DNA of 64,000 bases from Arenibacter sp. 6A1 (GTDB lineage Bacteria; Bacteroidota; Bacteroidia; Flavobacteriales; Flavobacteriaceae). A program made the translations under genes and the position numbers. How positions within the stretch are numbered: the first letter of the stretch is position 1; each line of letters starts with the position of its first letter. The stretch is from contig NZ_JAAXCQ010000009.1 in assembly GCF_012272855.1 (NCBI RefSeq), forward strand, positions 124,001 through 188,000. Direction: 5' to 3'. This document shows positions 45,361-56,227 of this stretch, piece by piece. The notes beneath the pieces were generated by a model. That model made no database searches, was not told the DNA's origin, and saw nothing but the letters and a program-made list of their open reading frames with translations.

Positions 45361-48300
45361 TTAATGATCGTCTGCTTTTATGGTCTCTATTTGGATATAT
45401 TCACTAGGGGGTACACCAAATTCTGCTTTAAAGCATCTGGTAAAATAGGATGGATTGTTAAAGCCCACCATATATACAATTTCATTTACGGCGTAGCGCT
45501 TATCTACAAGTAATTGTGCGGCTCGTTTTAAGCGTATTAATCGTATAAAATGAATGGCAGATAGTCCGGTTAATGCTCTGATTTTACGGTAGAGTTGATC
45601 TTGACTCATTTTTAATTTATCGGCGAGTTCCTGCACTGAAAATTCAGACTCAGATAAGTGCTTGTGAATGATTTCAATAACTTTTTCTATAAACTCTTCA
45701 TCGACCGTTGATGGAGTAGTATCCTCTGTAACGGAGTTAGAAAGTAGGAATTTCTTTTTTAAAGTTTCCCTGTGTTCTATTAACTTCTTTGCCATGGTCA
45801 ACAATAACTTACTGTTAAAAGGTTTTTCTAAATATGCATCGCTTCCTTTTTCAAAACCTTCAATTTTGGTATCCATGGAGTTTTTTGCTGTCAATAAAAT
45901 AACGGGTATGTGCGAAGTATTCAGGTTGGTTTTTATCCGTTCACACACTTCAATACCATCTATGCCATCCATCATGATATCGCTGATTACAAGATCTGGC
46001 AATCTTTTATTGGTAATGGACAATCCCAATTTTCCATTGTCAGCTTCAAGAACGTTATAATCTTCCTGCAATATTTCTTTCAGGTACTCTCTTATGTCGT
46101 AACTGTCGTCAATTACTAATACGGTAGCCTTTTTAGTGGCACCGACAGTGTCCGGCGTTGTTTTTGGGGAGTCAGGGTCCCTTTCAGCAATTGAAATGTG
46201 TTTTGGGTAAGCATCCTGATCTGGGAGTACAGGGAGTTGAAGAATAAATTCTGAACCCACATTTTCTATACTTTTAACTTCAATATTCCCTTGGTGCAGT
46301 TCTATATATTTTTTCACCAAAGCAACACCGATTCCTGTTCCTTGTAGATGGTTATTGTTTTTAGAACGATAAAAGCGTGTGAAAATGTTTTCCAACTCAT
46401 TCTCAGGAATGCCTATTCCAGTGTCTTTTATTATTATTGTAATGTAGTTTTCATCCATATTAAAATGGATCATTATCTGGCCATATTTTGGCGTGAATTT
46501 GATGGCGTTTGAAAGTAGGTTGAAGAAAATTGATTCCAATTTTTGTGGGTCTGCTATAATCAATATCTTTTCTTCAGGGGAAGAAATATCCAAATCAATT
46601 TCTTTGTTTTCAGCTAATTCACTAAACTGATAATGAATGTTTTGAACAAAGGAATTTAAGTCTATTTGCTTAAGGTCTAATTTTAAATTGTCGGATTCTG
46701 CTTTTCTGAAATCTAAAATTTGATTCACCAAGCTCAAAAGCATACGAGAATTTTTAAGCATCCTCTGAAGTTTCGATTCAACTACTTTTTCCAAAGTATG
46801 GTCGTTCAAAATTTCTTCTAAAGGACCAAGGATAAGGGTTAAGGGCGTTCTAATATCGTGGGAGATGTTGGTGAAAAAGGACATTTTTTGCTGGTACACC
46901 TCAAATTCCCTTTCCTGTTTAATTTTTTCGATCTTAAGCTCCTGTTTAATTTTAATCCTATCTCTTAATTCTCTGTAAATGAGATAGATGATAAGTATAA
47001 TGACCGCTGCGTAGATAAAATAAGCAGGTAGCGTTTTCCACCATGGTTTTTCTTTGATAATTGTCAAGGTACGGATATTAGATCCCCATTCACTATTGAC
47101 ATCGGATGTCTGTACTTCAAATATATATTCTCCGGGAGGTACATTAGTGTAGGATGCGGTCGCCGAAAGGTTATCGGATAAATTCCATCCAGTTTCAAAA
47201 TTATTCAGTCGATACCGCAACATTGCTTTCGAATCTCCAGAAAAGGAAATCGCATTTAAATCAATTGAAAAGGTTTGTGAAAAATAGGGGAGTACTAAAG
47301 AGTCGCTATAATTTAAGTTTTTTGGCAGAACTACTACATCTCTATATTGGTTTTGCGGCTTAATTTCTTGGTCTGAAATTTTTAAATTAGATAATGAGAT
47401 AGTAGGATGGCTGAACCTTTCTTTGGGTTTTAGGGTGGTAGATTTAAGAAGTCCATTGTCCGAGGCAGCTAAAATGAGGTCTTTTTCTGGGATAAAAAAG
47501 ATATCGGAAAAAGTGTGCTCTGTTAAAAGTGGTGTCGTTTTATGGGTTGCAGGTTCATAGATATATATACCATTATAGGTGCTTATCCATAGCTTATTTT
47601 GGGAGTCCTCTATCATCCCAGTAGTAATGCCTCCATTTAATAACGGTAATTTAATGGGTAAATTATCAAGACCGATTTTACCGATACCATTGCGGCATAA
47701 TATCCACTTTGTCCCAGAGGAGTCCTGGAACAGGTTCTCGACGATAATTTTTTTACCGGGTTCTTGGAATTCAGGAAAATGGTCAATCTTTTCTGCCGTG
47801 CCTTTTGGAGTGAATTGTATAGAGAAAAGACCAGCTTTTATGGAGCCAACCCATAATTTATTTTCATTATTGTCAACTAATAAACAACGAATATCTGTGT
47901 TATTTAATTCCTTATCTTTGTTAAAGTCGAATTTTTCGAGGCGTTTTTTCTTGAATGAATAGGTGTAGAGCCCGTTGTTAAAACTACCTATCCATAAGTT
48001 GTTGTCAGGCCCCTTGGTAATCGCATATATTCTCTCCTTGTCCAGAATGCTAAAATCGAATTGACCAACTACCAATTTGTTTTTAAACGGATCAAAAACC
48101 TTTACGCCATGTTCCCATGTCCCGATAAACAACAGTTTTAAATCTTTGTCATAATAAAGAGAGGAAATAGATTTTAATTCTGGGCTCTTTAATACTGATA
48201 CAAAGTTTTTTTCGTCCGGAGAATATTTACCTAATCCGTTTCCATGGGTTCCTAGATAAAATTCGCATTCAGTTGTTTGCGTTATGGTCCATACAATATT

Positions 48301-49371
48301 CGAAAAAAGATTTATTTCACTTTTACTGTCATATACGAAATCGAAATTCTTTTCATTCAAGTCCAATAGGTTAATTCCCCCAAACCAAGTACCTACCCAT
48401 AAGTTTTCATTGCTGTCCACTAAGGTGTTAAGAGCATAATTAGAATTTATGGTATTCCTTTTATTTTCTACATAAGAGAAATGTTCTAATTCTTTACCGC
48501 TACTATCATATTTAAACAGCCCGTCTCCTTCGGTCCCTATCCAAAGATTGTTTTTATGTGTTGATATGCTCCTAATAATGGATCCCTTCAATTTCCATGG
48601 GGCGTCTATGAGTACGGGTCCCTTTTGGTTTATTTTATCAATTGCGTCCAACTGAAAAATTCCGTTATTAGTGCCGATGAATAAGGAGTTTTCCAACATA
48701 ATCATATTTGAAATCTGAGCGATATTCCTTAATTCTATGGGGTAATCGATAAGGTAATTATTGTTATCCTTTTTTATTCTGATAATACGAGATTCCTTAC
48801 CGGCCGCCAAAATATACTGGTCCGCTTCTATAATGGACTTGATGGGAAAGGTTGTTTTGGTCACCGTGGTAGTTTTTAAAGTGGTGTTGGCCGAAGTGTT
48901 TCTTGTAATCTCCGAACTACTAAAAGTAACGATCCGGCCATCCGTCAAACCGAGCCAAACATTTTTGTGTGTATCCAAATAGGCCTCGCTTATAGCTATA
49001 GGGGTATTGGCTTTATTAGAGGACAAACTTAGTGGTATTATTTCTTCGCGATACTTGTCGAATAAAAATAGCCCCTTGTCCAAGGTGGCTATTAGAACAA
49101 ATCCTTTTTTTAAGGGTAGTACGCGGGATATTTCACTACTGAATCCATCTGTGTTATATTGGTTGTAAACTTTAAAATCGGTACCGTTAAAAACATTTAG
49201 GCCATAGAAACCGGCTATATAAATTAAGCCATCATCGTCTTCGCTTATGTATTCTATATTGTTAGAGGACAACCCGTCTTTTGTGGTGTAATTTATAAAC
49301 TGGGCCTGCCCACTCTTTCCAATTATTAAAAGTGTTGGAATAAATATTAATAATAGTTTTTGAAAATTCAT
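45361..49371 (-). CDS. Hybrid two-component system regulator (HTCS) of PUL 2
   Basis: 1336 residues from ATG 49371 (an in-frame ATG six codons earlier, 49389, would extend the signal). Signal peptide about 1-24 (GQAQ). Periplasmic propeller sensor with NLWIGT and LWVGTWFGG repeats (about 30-690), Y_Y_Y domain (about 700-775), membrane helix (about 782-802), HisKA (SHDIRTP, His838), HATPase_c (DTGIGIPE, GTGIGVALVKKY), receiver (phospho-acceptor Asp1131 in SDIMMDG) and a C-terminal AraC-type HTH (about 1230-1330). All catalytic signatures are intact. HTCS proteins bind an oligosaccharide and activate their own PUL. It is divergent from SusC across a 205-base promoter region. Confidence 0.95.
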   Translation of the reverse strand: MNFQKLLLIFIPTLLIIGKSGQAQFINYTTKDGLSSNNIEYISEDDDGLIYIAGFYGLNVFNGTDFKVYNQYNTDGFSSEISRVLPLKKGFVLIATLDKGLFLFDKYREEIIPLSLSSNKANTPIAISEAYLDTHKNVWLGLTDGRIVTFSSSEITRNTSANTTLKTTTVTKTTFPIKSIIEADQYILAAGKESRIIRIKKDNNNYLIDYPIELRNIAQISNMIMLENSLFIGTNNGIFQLDAIDKINQKGPVLIDAPWKLKGSIIRSISTHKNNLWIGTEGDGLFKYDSSGKELEHFSYVENKRNTINSNYALNTLVDSNENLWVGTWFGGINLLDLNEKNFDFVYDSKSEINLFSNIVWTITQTTECEFYLGTHGNGLGKYSPDEKNFVSVLKSPELKSISSLYYDKDLKLLFIGTWEHGVKVFDPFKNKLVVGQFDFSILDKERIYAITKGPDNNLWIGSFNNGLYTYSFKKKRLEKFDFNKDKELNNTDIRCLLVDNNENKLWVGSIKAGLFSIQFTPKGTAEKIDHFPEFQEPGKKIIVENLFQDSSGTKWILCRNGIGKIGLDNLPIKLPLLNGGITTGMIEDSQNKLWISTYNGIYIYEPATHKTTPLLTEHTFSDIFFIPEKDLILAASDNGLLKSTTLKPKERFSHPTISLSNLKISDQEIKPQNQYRDVVVLPKNLNYSDSLVLPYFSQTFSIDLNAISFSGDSKAMLRYRLNNFETGWNLSDNLSATASYTNVPPGEYIFEVQTSDVNSEWGSNIRTLTIIKEKPWWKTLPAYFIYAAVIILIIYLIYRELRDRIKIKQELKIEKIKQEREFEVYQQKMSFFTNISHDIRTPLTLILGPLEEILNDHTLEKVVESKLQRMLKNSRMLLSLVNQILDFRKAESDNLKLDLKQIDLNSFVQNIHYQFSELAENKEIDLDISSPEEKILIIADPQKLESIFFNLLSNAIKFTPKYGQIMIHFNMDENYITIIIKDTGIGIPENELENIFTRFYRSKNNNHLQGTGIGVALVKKYIELHQGNIEVKSIENVGSEFILQLPVLPDQDAYPKHISIAERDPDSPKTTPDTVGATKKATVLVIDDSYDIREYLKEILQEDYNVLEADNGKLGLSITNKRLPDLVISDIMMDGIDGIEVCERIKTNLNTSHIPVILLTAKNSMDTKIEGFEKGSDAYLEKPFNSKLLLTMAKKLIEHRETLKKKFLLSNSVTEDTTPSTVDEEFIEKVIEIIHKHLSESEFSVQELADKLKMSQDQLYRKIRALTGLSAIHFIRLIRLKRAAQLLVDKRYAVNEIVYMVGFNNPSYFTRCFKAEFGVPPSEYIQIETIKADDH

Positions 49372-49433
49372 TGGAATTACACTGTACATGAGTAGTAAAT
49401 ATATGGTTTTGGTTAGAAAAACAGGGGGTAATT

Positions 49434-49483
49434 CCGAAAACGGACTACATATTTCCGATAATGTATTAGTGTGCCGATAATGT
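49434..49483 (+). promoter_or_regulatory. Direct repeats in PUL 2 promoter region (candidate HTCS site)
   Basis: CCGATAATGT at 49455-49464 and 49474-49483 (19 bases apart), plus a weaker CCGAAAACGG at 49434. They lie between the divergent HTCS and SusC genes, 94 bases before the SusC start. AraC-type regulators typically bind directly repeated sites about two turns apart. Confidence 0.45.
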
Positions 49484-49576
49484 TATAGAATAAAACGGAT
49501 GTGTTCTAACTAGTTGGTTTATTGTTTGCTAATATTGATTGTTAAACAATTGTTAATAATCAAACCAAACCAAATT

Positions 49577-52500
49577 ATGAAAAAAATATGTTTGTTATTT
49601 CTAGGCTTGTGCTTGGGCTCATTTTACGGTTTAAATGCCCAGTCAATAACGGTGACGGGGACCGTCACCGATGAAAGCTCTGTCCCCATATTAGGGGTCA
49701 ACATTATAGAGAAAAATACCACTAATGGTGTAGTGACCGATTTTGATGGCAACTATTCTATTAATGTTAAAGATACTAATGGGGTATTAGTATTTACCTT
49801 TTTAGGTTTGAAACAAACGGAGGTTAGACTTGACGGTAGAACCCAGATTTCTGTGGTGATGGAAGAGGACGCAGCGAATTTGGACGAAGTAGTTGTTATT
49901 GGCTATGGTACGTCGACGAGAAGGGATGTTACCGGTTCAATTTCCAGTATAAGTGTAGAGAATACTCCTATAGCATTACAACCTACTACCAACGTACTTC
50001 AAATGTTGCAGGGTACTACCCCTGGGGTTAATGTAGGGGCAATTTCCAGTGCTGGGGGAACTCCTGGTCTGTTGGTAAGGGGACAGAACTCTATCAATGC
50101 TAGTAATGCACCGCTTATCGTACTTGATGGGGTTATTTTTGATGGTAGCCTAAATACGATTCCCAACGATGATATTGCCTCCATAGACGTACTAAAAGAT
50201 GCGAGTTCGTCGGCAATTTATGGCTCTCGAGCAGCAAATGGGGTTATCATTATAACCACAAAAAAAGGTCGTTCTGATAAACCTACTATTAGTTTTAACC
50301 ACTATACAGGGGTTCAAGATTGGACTAGGGTGCCGGAAATGAAAAAGGGGGAAGAGTTTATACGCTGGCGAAGAGATAATTTGGAATTGCAGGGAACTGA
50401 AGATCTTACCCTTCCCCGAATATTAGACCCTAAAGAATTTAAGGCATACAATGAAGGGCATCAAATGAATTGGTTTGATGAGGTAACTCAATTTGCACCA
50501 ATACAAAACTATCAAATAAGTGTTTCGGGAAGGACGGATAAGACCAATTATTATATTTCCGGGGGACTATTGGATCAGCATGGAGTTTTGGATAATGATA
50601 ATTATGAAAAGTTTAACCTGACCGCCAAGCTAGAAAATGACATTACAGATTGGCTTTCCTTAGGGTTAAATATCTATTACGACTCTAGTGACTATTCGGG
50701 CTCTTCACCTCAGATGTATATGGCAACCTGGTATACTCCATACAGTTATAAATATGTTGATGGCTACGATGATGTTCTTGATCGCTTCCCTACCAACGGG
50801 TTTTTATATAATCCCTATTGGGGCCAACCACAATTTGGTGAAGCAGGCTATTATGATGATGATCTTGACAAGCGTTGGGGTGTAAGGGGTACCGGATACC
50901 TAAATATGGATTTACCATTTCTTAAGGGCTTAAGTTACCGCCTCGATTACACTCAGTCCAGACGGGTCAATGATCTTGGTTTTTTTCACCATGAATTCGG
51001 GGAGGTAAATACCGATAATCTTGAAGAAATTGAAAACCCCGACCGTTTTTTGAATAAAGCCTACGGTTACAAGAGTACGGAAACTGACAATAGTTGGGTA
51101 ATGAACAACCTTCTTAACTATCAGAATAATTTTGGCAATCACAGGATTGATGTGCTTTTAGGATACACCCGAGATCAGACAGCTAGCGAAAGTGTACGGT
51201 TCAGTGGTAGTGATTTTTCGGGTGCGGGAACCTCCGTTCTGGGCTTTTACGGTTTGCATTTGGCCGATCCAACCAAGAAAAGTGGGAGAACTACAAAAAA
51301 TGAGTTTTCCAATGTGGGTTATTTAAGTCGATTTAATTATTCTTTTAAAAGTAAATATCATGTAACTGCTACATATCGACGTGACGGCTATTCCGCTTTT
51401 GCCGAAGGTCAAAAATTTGGGGATTTTCCAGGGGTTTCAATTGCCTGGACGGTAAGTGAAGAAGATTTTGTTCAAAAGGCATTGCCAAAATTGGACTATT
51501 TAAAATTACGTGCCTCCCATGGTAGGAATGGAAACCAAGGTATTGGACCATACCAAACTTTGGCCAACGTTGGTAATGGTCAAACTGTTTTTGGAGACCA
51601 GACCTTTAATTATTCCTACCCCTCGAGTTTAGCCAATAAATCACTTTCCTGGGAGACGACAACTGCTCTCAATTTAGGAGCTAACTTTTCTCTTTATAGT
51701 GGTAGAATTTCTGGGGACATTGATTTATATAAGAGTGAAACAACTGATTTGCTTTTAAATCGTAACCTACCCATAATAACGGGGTATAATGCCGTCCGAA
51801 CAAATATAGGACAGGTTGATAACAAGGGAATCGAGATCTCTCTTAATACGATCAATATAAAAACTTCGGACTTCCAATGGGGCACAGGATTATCCTTTTC
51901 CATGAACAGGAATAAAATTGCGAGTATTTCTGGCCTCGATGCCGACGGGGATGGGTTAGAGGACGATGATATCGGTAACCGTTGGTTTATTGGAAAATCT
52001 CTGGGAGCCGTTTATGACTATACAGTAGACGGGGTAGTACAAACAGAAGATACCGAATATATAAATACCTATGGATTTCAACCTGGGGATTTAAAACTTA
52101 AAGATTTGAATGGGGAAGATGCAGAAGGAAATCTCACAGGCCAACCAGATGGTCAGATTACTGCTGCTGATCGCTCTATTATTGGCTACACCGTACCTAA
52201 TTTCAGGGCCAATATGTCACAGACGGTAACATATAAGAATTTCCAACTATATTTCGATTTGAACTTAGTGACCGGAGGGGGCAAGGATAATTATTATCTC
52301 GCCCAAAATCGAACGGCCTTTCAAGGGACAGTTCCAACGGTAGGGAATTGGTTAGCTGGACGTGAATATTGGATGCCTGACAGGCAAAGTAATATTGTAC
52401 CAAGACCAAATTACGCCAACCCTTTTGGATATGGATATTGGCAATCAAGGAGCTTTTTAAGATTACAAAACTTATCCTTTGCTTATAATTTTGATCAGCA

Positions 52501-52666
52501 GACAAAAGACTTGTTAGGGGTGAATGAACTAAAACTTTATGTCTCGGGGAAAAACCTATTTACAAGTACCGATTGGATAGGGCTAGACCCTGAAAACGCT
52601 GGTACAATTGGTAGTTCCAATCCAGTACTGCGAACATTTACTTTAGGGATTAATGTAAGTTTTTAA
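49577..52666 (+). CDS. susC-like: SusC-like TonB-dependent transporter (PUL 2)
   Basis: 1029 residues from ATG 49577, which gives a clean signal peptide (about 1-22, LNAQ). The 49514 start adds 21 residues before it. Carboxypeptidase-regulatory-like domain (ILGVNIIEKNTTNGVVTDFD), TonB-box-like LDEVVVIGYGTS, plug (VDVLKDASSSAIYGSRAANG) and barrel to the C-terminal NVSF. It would import the oligosaccharide of PUL 2 with the SusD encoded 17 bases on. It belongs to a different subgroup from the PUL 1 SusC. Confidence 0.95.
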   Translation: MKKICLLFLGLCLGSFYGLNAQSITVTGTVTDESSVPILGVNIIEKNTTNGVVTDFDGNYSINVKDTNGVLVFTFLGLKQTEVRLDGRTQISVVMEEDAANLDEVVVIGYGTSTRRDVTGSISSISVENTPIALQPTTNVLQMLQGTTPGVNVGAISSAGGTPGLLVRGQNSINASNAPLIVLDGVIFDGSLNTIPNDDIASIDVLKDASSSAIYGSRAANGVIIITTKKGRSDKPTISFNHYTGVQDWTRVPEMKKGEEFIRWRRDNLELQGTEDLTLPRILDPKEFKAYNEGHQMNWFDEVTQFAPIQNYQISVSGRTDKTNYYISGGLLDQHGVLDNDNYEKFNLTAKLENDITDWLSLGLNIYYDSSDYSGSSPQMYMATWYTPYSYKYVDGYDDVLDRFPTNGFLYNPYWGQPQFGEAGYYDDDLDKRWGVRGTGYLNMDLPFLKGLSYRLDYTQSRRVNDLGFFHHEFGEVNTDNLEEIENPDRFLNKAYGYKSTETDNSWVMNNLLNYQNNFGNHRIDVLLGYTRDQTASESVRFSGSDFSGAGTSVLGFYGLHLADPTKKSGRTTKNEFSNVGYLSRFNYSFKSKYHVTATYRRDGYSAFAEGQKFGDFPGVSIAWTVSEEDFVQKALPKLDYLKLRASHGRNGNQGIGPYQTLANVGNGQTVFGDQTFNYSYPSSLANKSLSWETTTALNLGANFSLYSGRISGDIDLYKSETTDLLLNRNLPIITGYNAVRTNIGQVDNKGIEISLNTINIKTSDFQWGTGLSFSMNRNKIASISGLDADGDGLEDDDIGNRWFIGKSLGAVYDYTVDGVVQTEDTEYINTYGFQPGDLKLKDLNGEDAEGNLTGQPDGQITAADRSIIGYTVPNFRANMSQTVTYKNFQLYFDLNLVTGGGKDNYYLAQNRTAFQGTVPTVGNWLAGREYWMPDRQSNIVPRPNYANPFGYGYWQSRSFLRLQNLSFAYNFDQQTKDLLGVNELKLYVSGKNLFTSTDWIGLDPENAGTIGSSNPVLRTFTLGINVSF

Positions 52667-52683
52667 TATAAAAAATCATAAAT

Positions 52684-54306
52684 ATGCAATCATATAGAAA
52701 AATATTTTGGATGGTAACTGGACTCTTGATGGCAATGGTGTCCTGTTCCGATGAGGATTTCTTAGAGGAAAATCGTAAAGATGCCCTGACTACCGAAAAT
52801 GCCTTTTTGACCAAATCACAATTCGAATCACTTTTAGGTTCAATGTATAGGAAGGTTCAGAATTTTTATAACGCTGGTGACGGCGATACCGATGCATGGC
52901 CATTGGGCTTAGGTACTGACGCAATGTTTTATCCAAGGGATGATTCTAAAATCTTTAATGATTGGACGCAATTAAACTCATTTGATGGGTATTCTAGTCG
53001 CTGGTATACATGGCAATATGAAATCATAAATTATGCCAATACGGTGATCGATGCTGCTCAAAAGGAAGGAGTAAAGTGGAACAGCGAAGAGGAACGAGAT
53101 GCAATTATAGCCGAGGGCAAATTTTTCAGGGCCTTTGCTTATCGTAACTTGACCAATATTTTTGGAGGGGTCCCTATCTTGGATGCTCCGGTCGTAGCGC
53201 CTAAAGTTGATTATACTAGAAATACGCGCGAGGAATGTTGGCAATTTGCAAAAGACGATTTAGTATATGCCAGTAATCACCTACCTATTACAGCTTCTCT
53301 TCCAGGCAAAGTAACCAGAGCTGCTGCAGATCATTTGTTAGCCGAAATAAATATAGCTTTAAAGGATTGGGATGGTGCCATCGCAGCTTCGACAAGAGTG
53401 ATTGACGGTTCTGATGGGGATTACCAATTAATGACTGGCCGGTTTGGTTCACGTGCCGATGAACCCGGTAAAAATATATATTGGGATCTTTTCCGCATGG
53501 GTAACCAAAATTACGACACCGGAAATAAAGAGGCTATTTGGGTAGCTCAGATGGAATTTAATGTGCCAGGAGGAACTGTGAATTTTGGTCGGCCTACAAT
53601 TGAGCGAATGATGTGGTGCTTACATTGGAATTTTCAGAAAGCTGGATACTCAGGACAGGCCCAAGATTCAACCGGGAGAGGAGTAGCTTTTGTTAGGCCT
53701 ACCACCCACACAAATTATACTGTTTGGCAAGGGGCGGAGAGCGATTTAAGAAATACAGAGGCCTCCATTAAGCGGAAGTACTACTTTGCAGATGATGTAG
53801 CTCCTTATAGTAAAGGCGATATCATTCCAAAATCATTTTTAACCACAAAAGAGGATTCTTTACTATTTATTTATCCCAATTGGTCCAAATTTGGTACCGA
53901 TAAGCATTTAGACGGTAGACCGGATAATGGATATGTAAGAGACTATTATGTGATGCGCTTACCAGAGACCTATCTACTAAGAGCAGAGGCCCATTTAGGT
54001 AACAATAGACCAGATTTGGCTGCTGAAGATATAAATGTAATTCGCAATAGGGCCCAAGCCCCATTAGTAGATCCTGCCGATGTTGATATTGATTACATCT
54101 TGGATGAGCGTATCCGAGAGCTCTTTGGGGAGGAATTTCGATTGCTGACTTTGGGAAGACTAGGAAAGATTTACGATCGAACAAAACAGTTTGGTTACGA
54201 AACAGCGCAAAACTCCATAAAAGAACACAATAATCTATTTCCAATTCCACAGTCTGTTATTGACCGAAATGTTGGAGCAAAAATGGAACAAAATCCTGGA
54301 TATTAA
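52684..54306 (+). CDS. susD-like: SusD-like (RagB/SusD) lipoprotein (PUL 2)
   Basis: 540 residues. Lipoprotein signal (cysteine 21, AMVSC). SusD N-terminal region with EGKFFRAFAYRNLTNIFGGV, and C-terminal DERIRELFGEEFRLLTLGRL. The tail EQNPGY is the common family end. It is the partner of the SusC encoded upstream, binding glycan at the surface. The next gene starts 65 bases later, so co-transcription is likely. Confidence 0.95.
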   Translation: MQSYRKIFWMVTGLLMAMVSCSDEDFLEENRKDALTTENAFLTKSQFESLLGSMYRKVQNFYNAGDGDTDAWPLGLGTDAMFYPRDDSKIFNDWTQLNSFDGYSSRWYTWQYEIINYANTVIDAAQKEGVKWNSEEERDAIIAEGKFFRAFAYRNLTNIFGGVPILDAPVVAPKVDYTRNTREECWQFAKDDLVYASNHLPITASLPGKVTRAAADHLLAEINIALKDWDGAIAASTRVIDGSDGDYQLMTGRFGSRADEPGKNIYWDLFRMGNQNYDTGNKEAIWVAQMEFNVPGGTVNFGRPTIERMMWCLHWNFQKAGYSGQAQDSTGRGVAFVRPTTHTNYTVWQGAESDLRNTEASIKRKYYFADDVAPYSKGDIIPKSFLTTKEDSLLFIYPNWSKFGTDKHLDGRPDNGYVRDYYVMRLPETYLLRAEAHLGNNRPDLAAEDINVIRNRAQAPLVDPADVDIDYILDERIRELFGEEFRLLTLGRLGKIYDRTKQFGYETAQNSIKEHNNLFPIPQSVIDRNVGAKMEQNPGY

Positions 54307-54371
54307 TTGGAGGTTATAGCTATTAAATGTAAAACAACCATTAGTCCTATAATAACTAAAAATGGAAACCA

Positions 54372-56108
54372 ATGAACAGAATTATATATAAAAAAATCGT
54401 TTACTTATTCTTGCCTTTAATAGGGTTTATAAGTTGTAATAACGATGACAGCTTTCAAGAAGATACGCGGCTTGCTGGAAAAGAGGGTGTTTATATATAC
54501 CACCCTAATCCAGTTACTGGGGAAGAGTATACCACAGAAGAGTTGGGAGCGTTAACCTATGATCCCTATAAAATTGAAAAATATAGTGTGGGAGAAGATA
54601 TTAGTCTTCAAGTAGTCGCTCAGGCAAGGCCACTAAAAATCATGGTAAGTTCAACGAGCAATCCTTCTATAGCAACAACCTTAACAGCTTTTAAGGCCTT
54701 TGGTGATGAATGGATATCGGAAAAATTCAAATCTGAAGTTACGGAACTTGGTTTAGAGGTAGGGGAGAGAATAACCCTCGATTTTGAGATAATTTATAAC
54801 GACCAAAATAAATTTGGTTTTGATCGACCTTCTTTAGGAAGTACTTCTTTCGATATTGAAAGAGCAGAAGATAGGATTCCCGTTACTACAAGCTTTATAG
54901 TTTTTCTAAAAAAACAAATAGGGAATTTAATAGGATTGGAAACAGAGGATGAGGTAACTTCTATTGAAACAGATTTACTGACAGGTAGTGCTATAACATT
55001 TGATGGTACAAATGACCTTGTAACAATTGGAAATACACAGGAACTGGATTTCCGTTTCACAGAGAACCATTCCATAGGTTTTTGGGTAAAAACAACTTCT
55101 ACCGTGAGTGATCCCGCCATGGTTAGTGATAAGGATTGGGGAAGTGGAGGTAATGATGGATTTGTTTTTGCTTATACCGGAGGCAGTTGGAAATTGAATT
55201 ATGCTGGTGCCGGATCTCGTGTAGATTTAAACGGGGGGACAATTAATGACGGGAATTGGCATTTTTTAATGGCAACCTTTGACCGTAGTGGTGATCTAAC
55301 TATATATCAAGATGGTGTAGCTCAGGGTAATGTGGATATATCTTCATTGGCAGGGGTCCCTATAAACAGTGGTTTGCCAATACGAATAGGTCAAGATGGA
55401 ACAGGGAGTTATGGTATATGGTTTGAAGGCCAGATTGCTAATTTAGTGATTTATGATTACGTCCTAAATGCCGGGGAGGTAGAAAAAATATCAACGCCTT
55501 CAGGAGTTACTTTAAGAAGATCAATAGGTGCTGTTTCTAATATAGGAACAACCAATGAAGGAGATGCCACAGTAAGTATCGAAGAAAATCGCTACACCTA
55601 TACCTTTAGTGGCTCCAATTATGTAACCTTAGATAATGATGGGGATTTGGATTTTAGATATGATGGTGATTATTCGATCTCTTTTTGGGTGAATACCACT
55701 TCAACAACTAGTGATCCTATTATGATCGGTGATCAAAATTGGGCCAGTTCAGGAAATAAAGGGTTGTCCATTGCTTTCCGCGGAGATAATTGGCGTGTTG
55801 CCGTTGGGGATGGTGCTGGTAATAAAGCTGATGCCGCAACGAGTGGCATACCTTTTAATGATGGTAATTGGCATATGCTCACGGTTACCCTGGATAGGGA
55901 CGAAAACATGCTAATGTATCAGGATGGTGTCTTGGTGGCTAGTGCAGATATGTCCAACGTGACAAACACTGACAGTGGGAACCCGCTACGGATTGCCCAG
56001 GATGGAACAGGATCGTATGGAGTTCCTTTTCAAGGAAAAATAGCCAATAGTATGATTTTTGACTATGTCCTTTCTGCAGATGAAATAGCTGAATTATTCA
56101 TAGAATAA
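54372..56108 (+). CDS. Surface glycan-binding lipoprotein with DUF1735-like and two LamG-type domains
   Basis: 578 residues. Lipoprotein signal (cysteine 22, GFISC). An N-terminal DUF1735-like segment (about 40-190) is followed by two concanavalin/LamG-type sandwiches (about 205-370 and 385-575). The two sandwiches share FRxxxxxSIxFWVxTTST, GNWHxLxxTxDR, IxxxQDGxxxx and QDGTGSYG. This is the usual architecture and position of a PUL surface glycan-binding protein. Binding is inferred; no catalytic residues are evident. Confidence 0.82.
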   Translation: MNRIIYKKIVYLFLPLIGFISCNNDDSFQEDTRLAGKEGVYIYHPNPVTGEEYTTEELGALTYDPYKIEKYSVGEDISLQVVAQARPLKIMVSSTSNPSIATTLTAFKAFGDEWISEKFKSEVTELGLEVGERITLDFEIIYNDQNKFGFDRPSLGSTSFDIERAEDRIPVTTSFIVFLKKQIGNLIGLETEDEVTSIETDLLTGSAITFDGTNDLVTIGNTQELDFRFTENHSIGFWVKTTSTVSDPAMVSDKDWGSGGNDGFVFAYTGGSWKLNYAGAGSRVDLNGGTINDGNWHFLMATFDRSGDLTIYQDGVAQGNVDISSLAGVPINSGLPIRIGQDGTGSYGIWFEGQIANLVIYDYVLNAGEVEKISTPSGVTLRRSIGAVSNIGTTNEGDATVSIEENRYTYTFSGSNYVTLDNDGDLDFRYDGDYSISFWVNTTSTTSDPIMIGDQNWASSGNKGLSIAFRGDNWRVAVGDGAGNKADAATSGIPFNDGNWHMLTVTLDRDENMLMYQDGVLVASADMSNVTNTDSGNPLRIAQDGTGSYGVPFQGKIANSMIFDYVLSADEIAELFIE

Positions 56109-56166
56109 AAGCACCTTTATTCTAAAAAAAAAGCTGAGTTTGTTAATTGGTTGATTCAGTAAAAGA

Positions 56167-56200
56167 AGTGCCATTGCATGATGTCAGTGGCATTTTCTTT
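56167..56200 (+). terminator. Hairpin with T-tract before the beta-helix gene
   Basis: TGCCATTG, loop, CAGTGGCA (8-base stem, one G-T pair), then TTTTCTTT. It lies 36 bases before the next start, so it may be a terminator or an attenuator within PUL 2. Confidence 0.65.
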
Positions 56201-56227
56201 ACTCAAAATTGAAAAAGTTTATAAATT

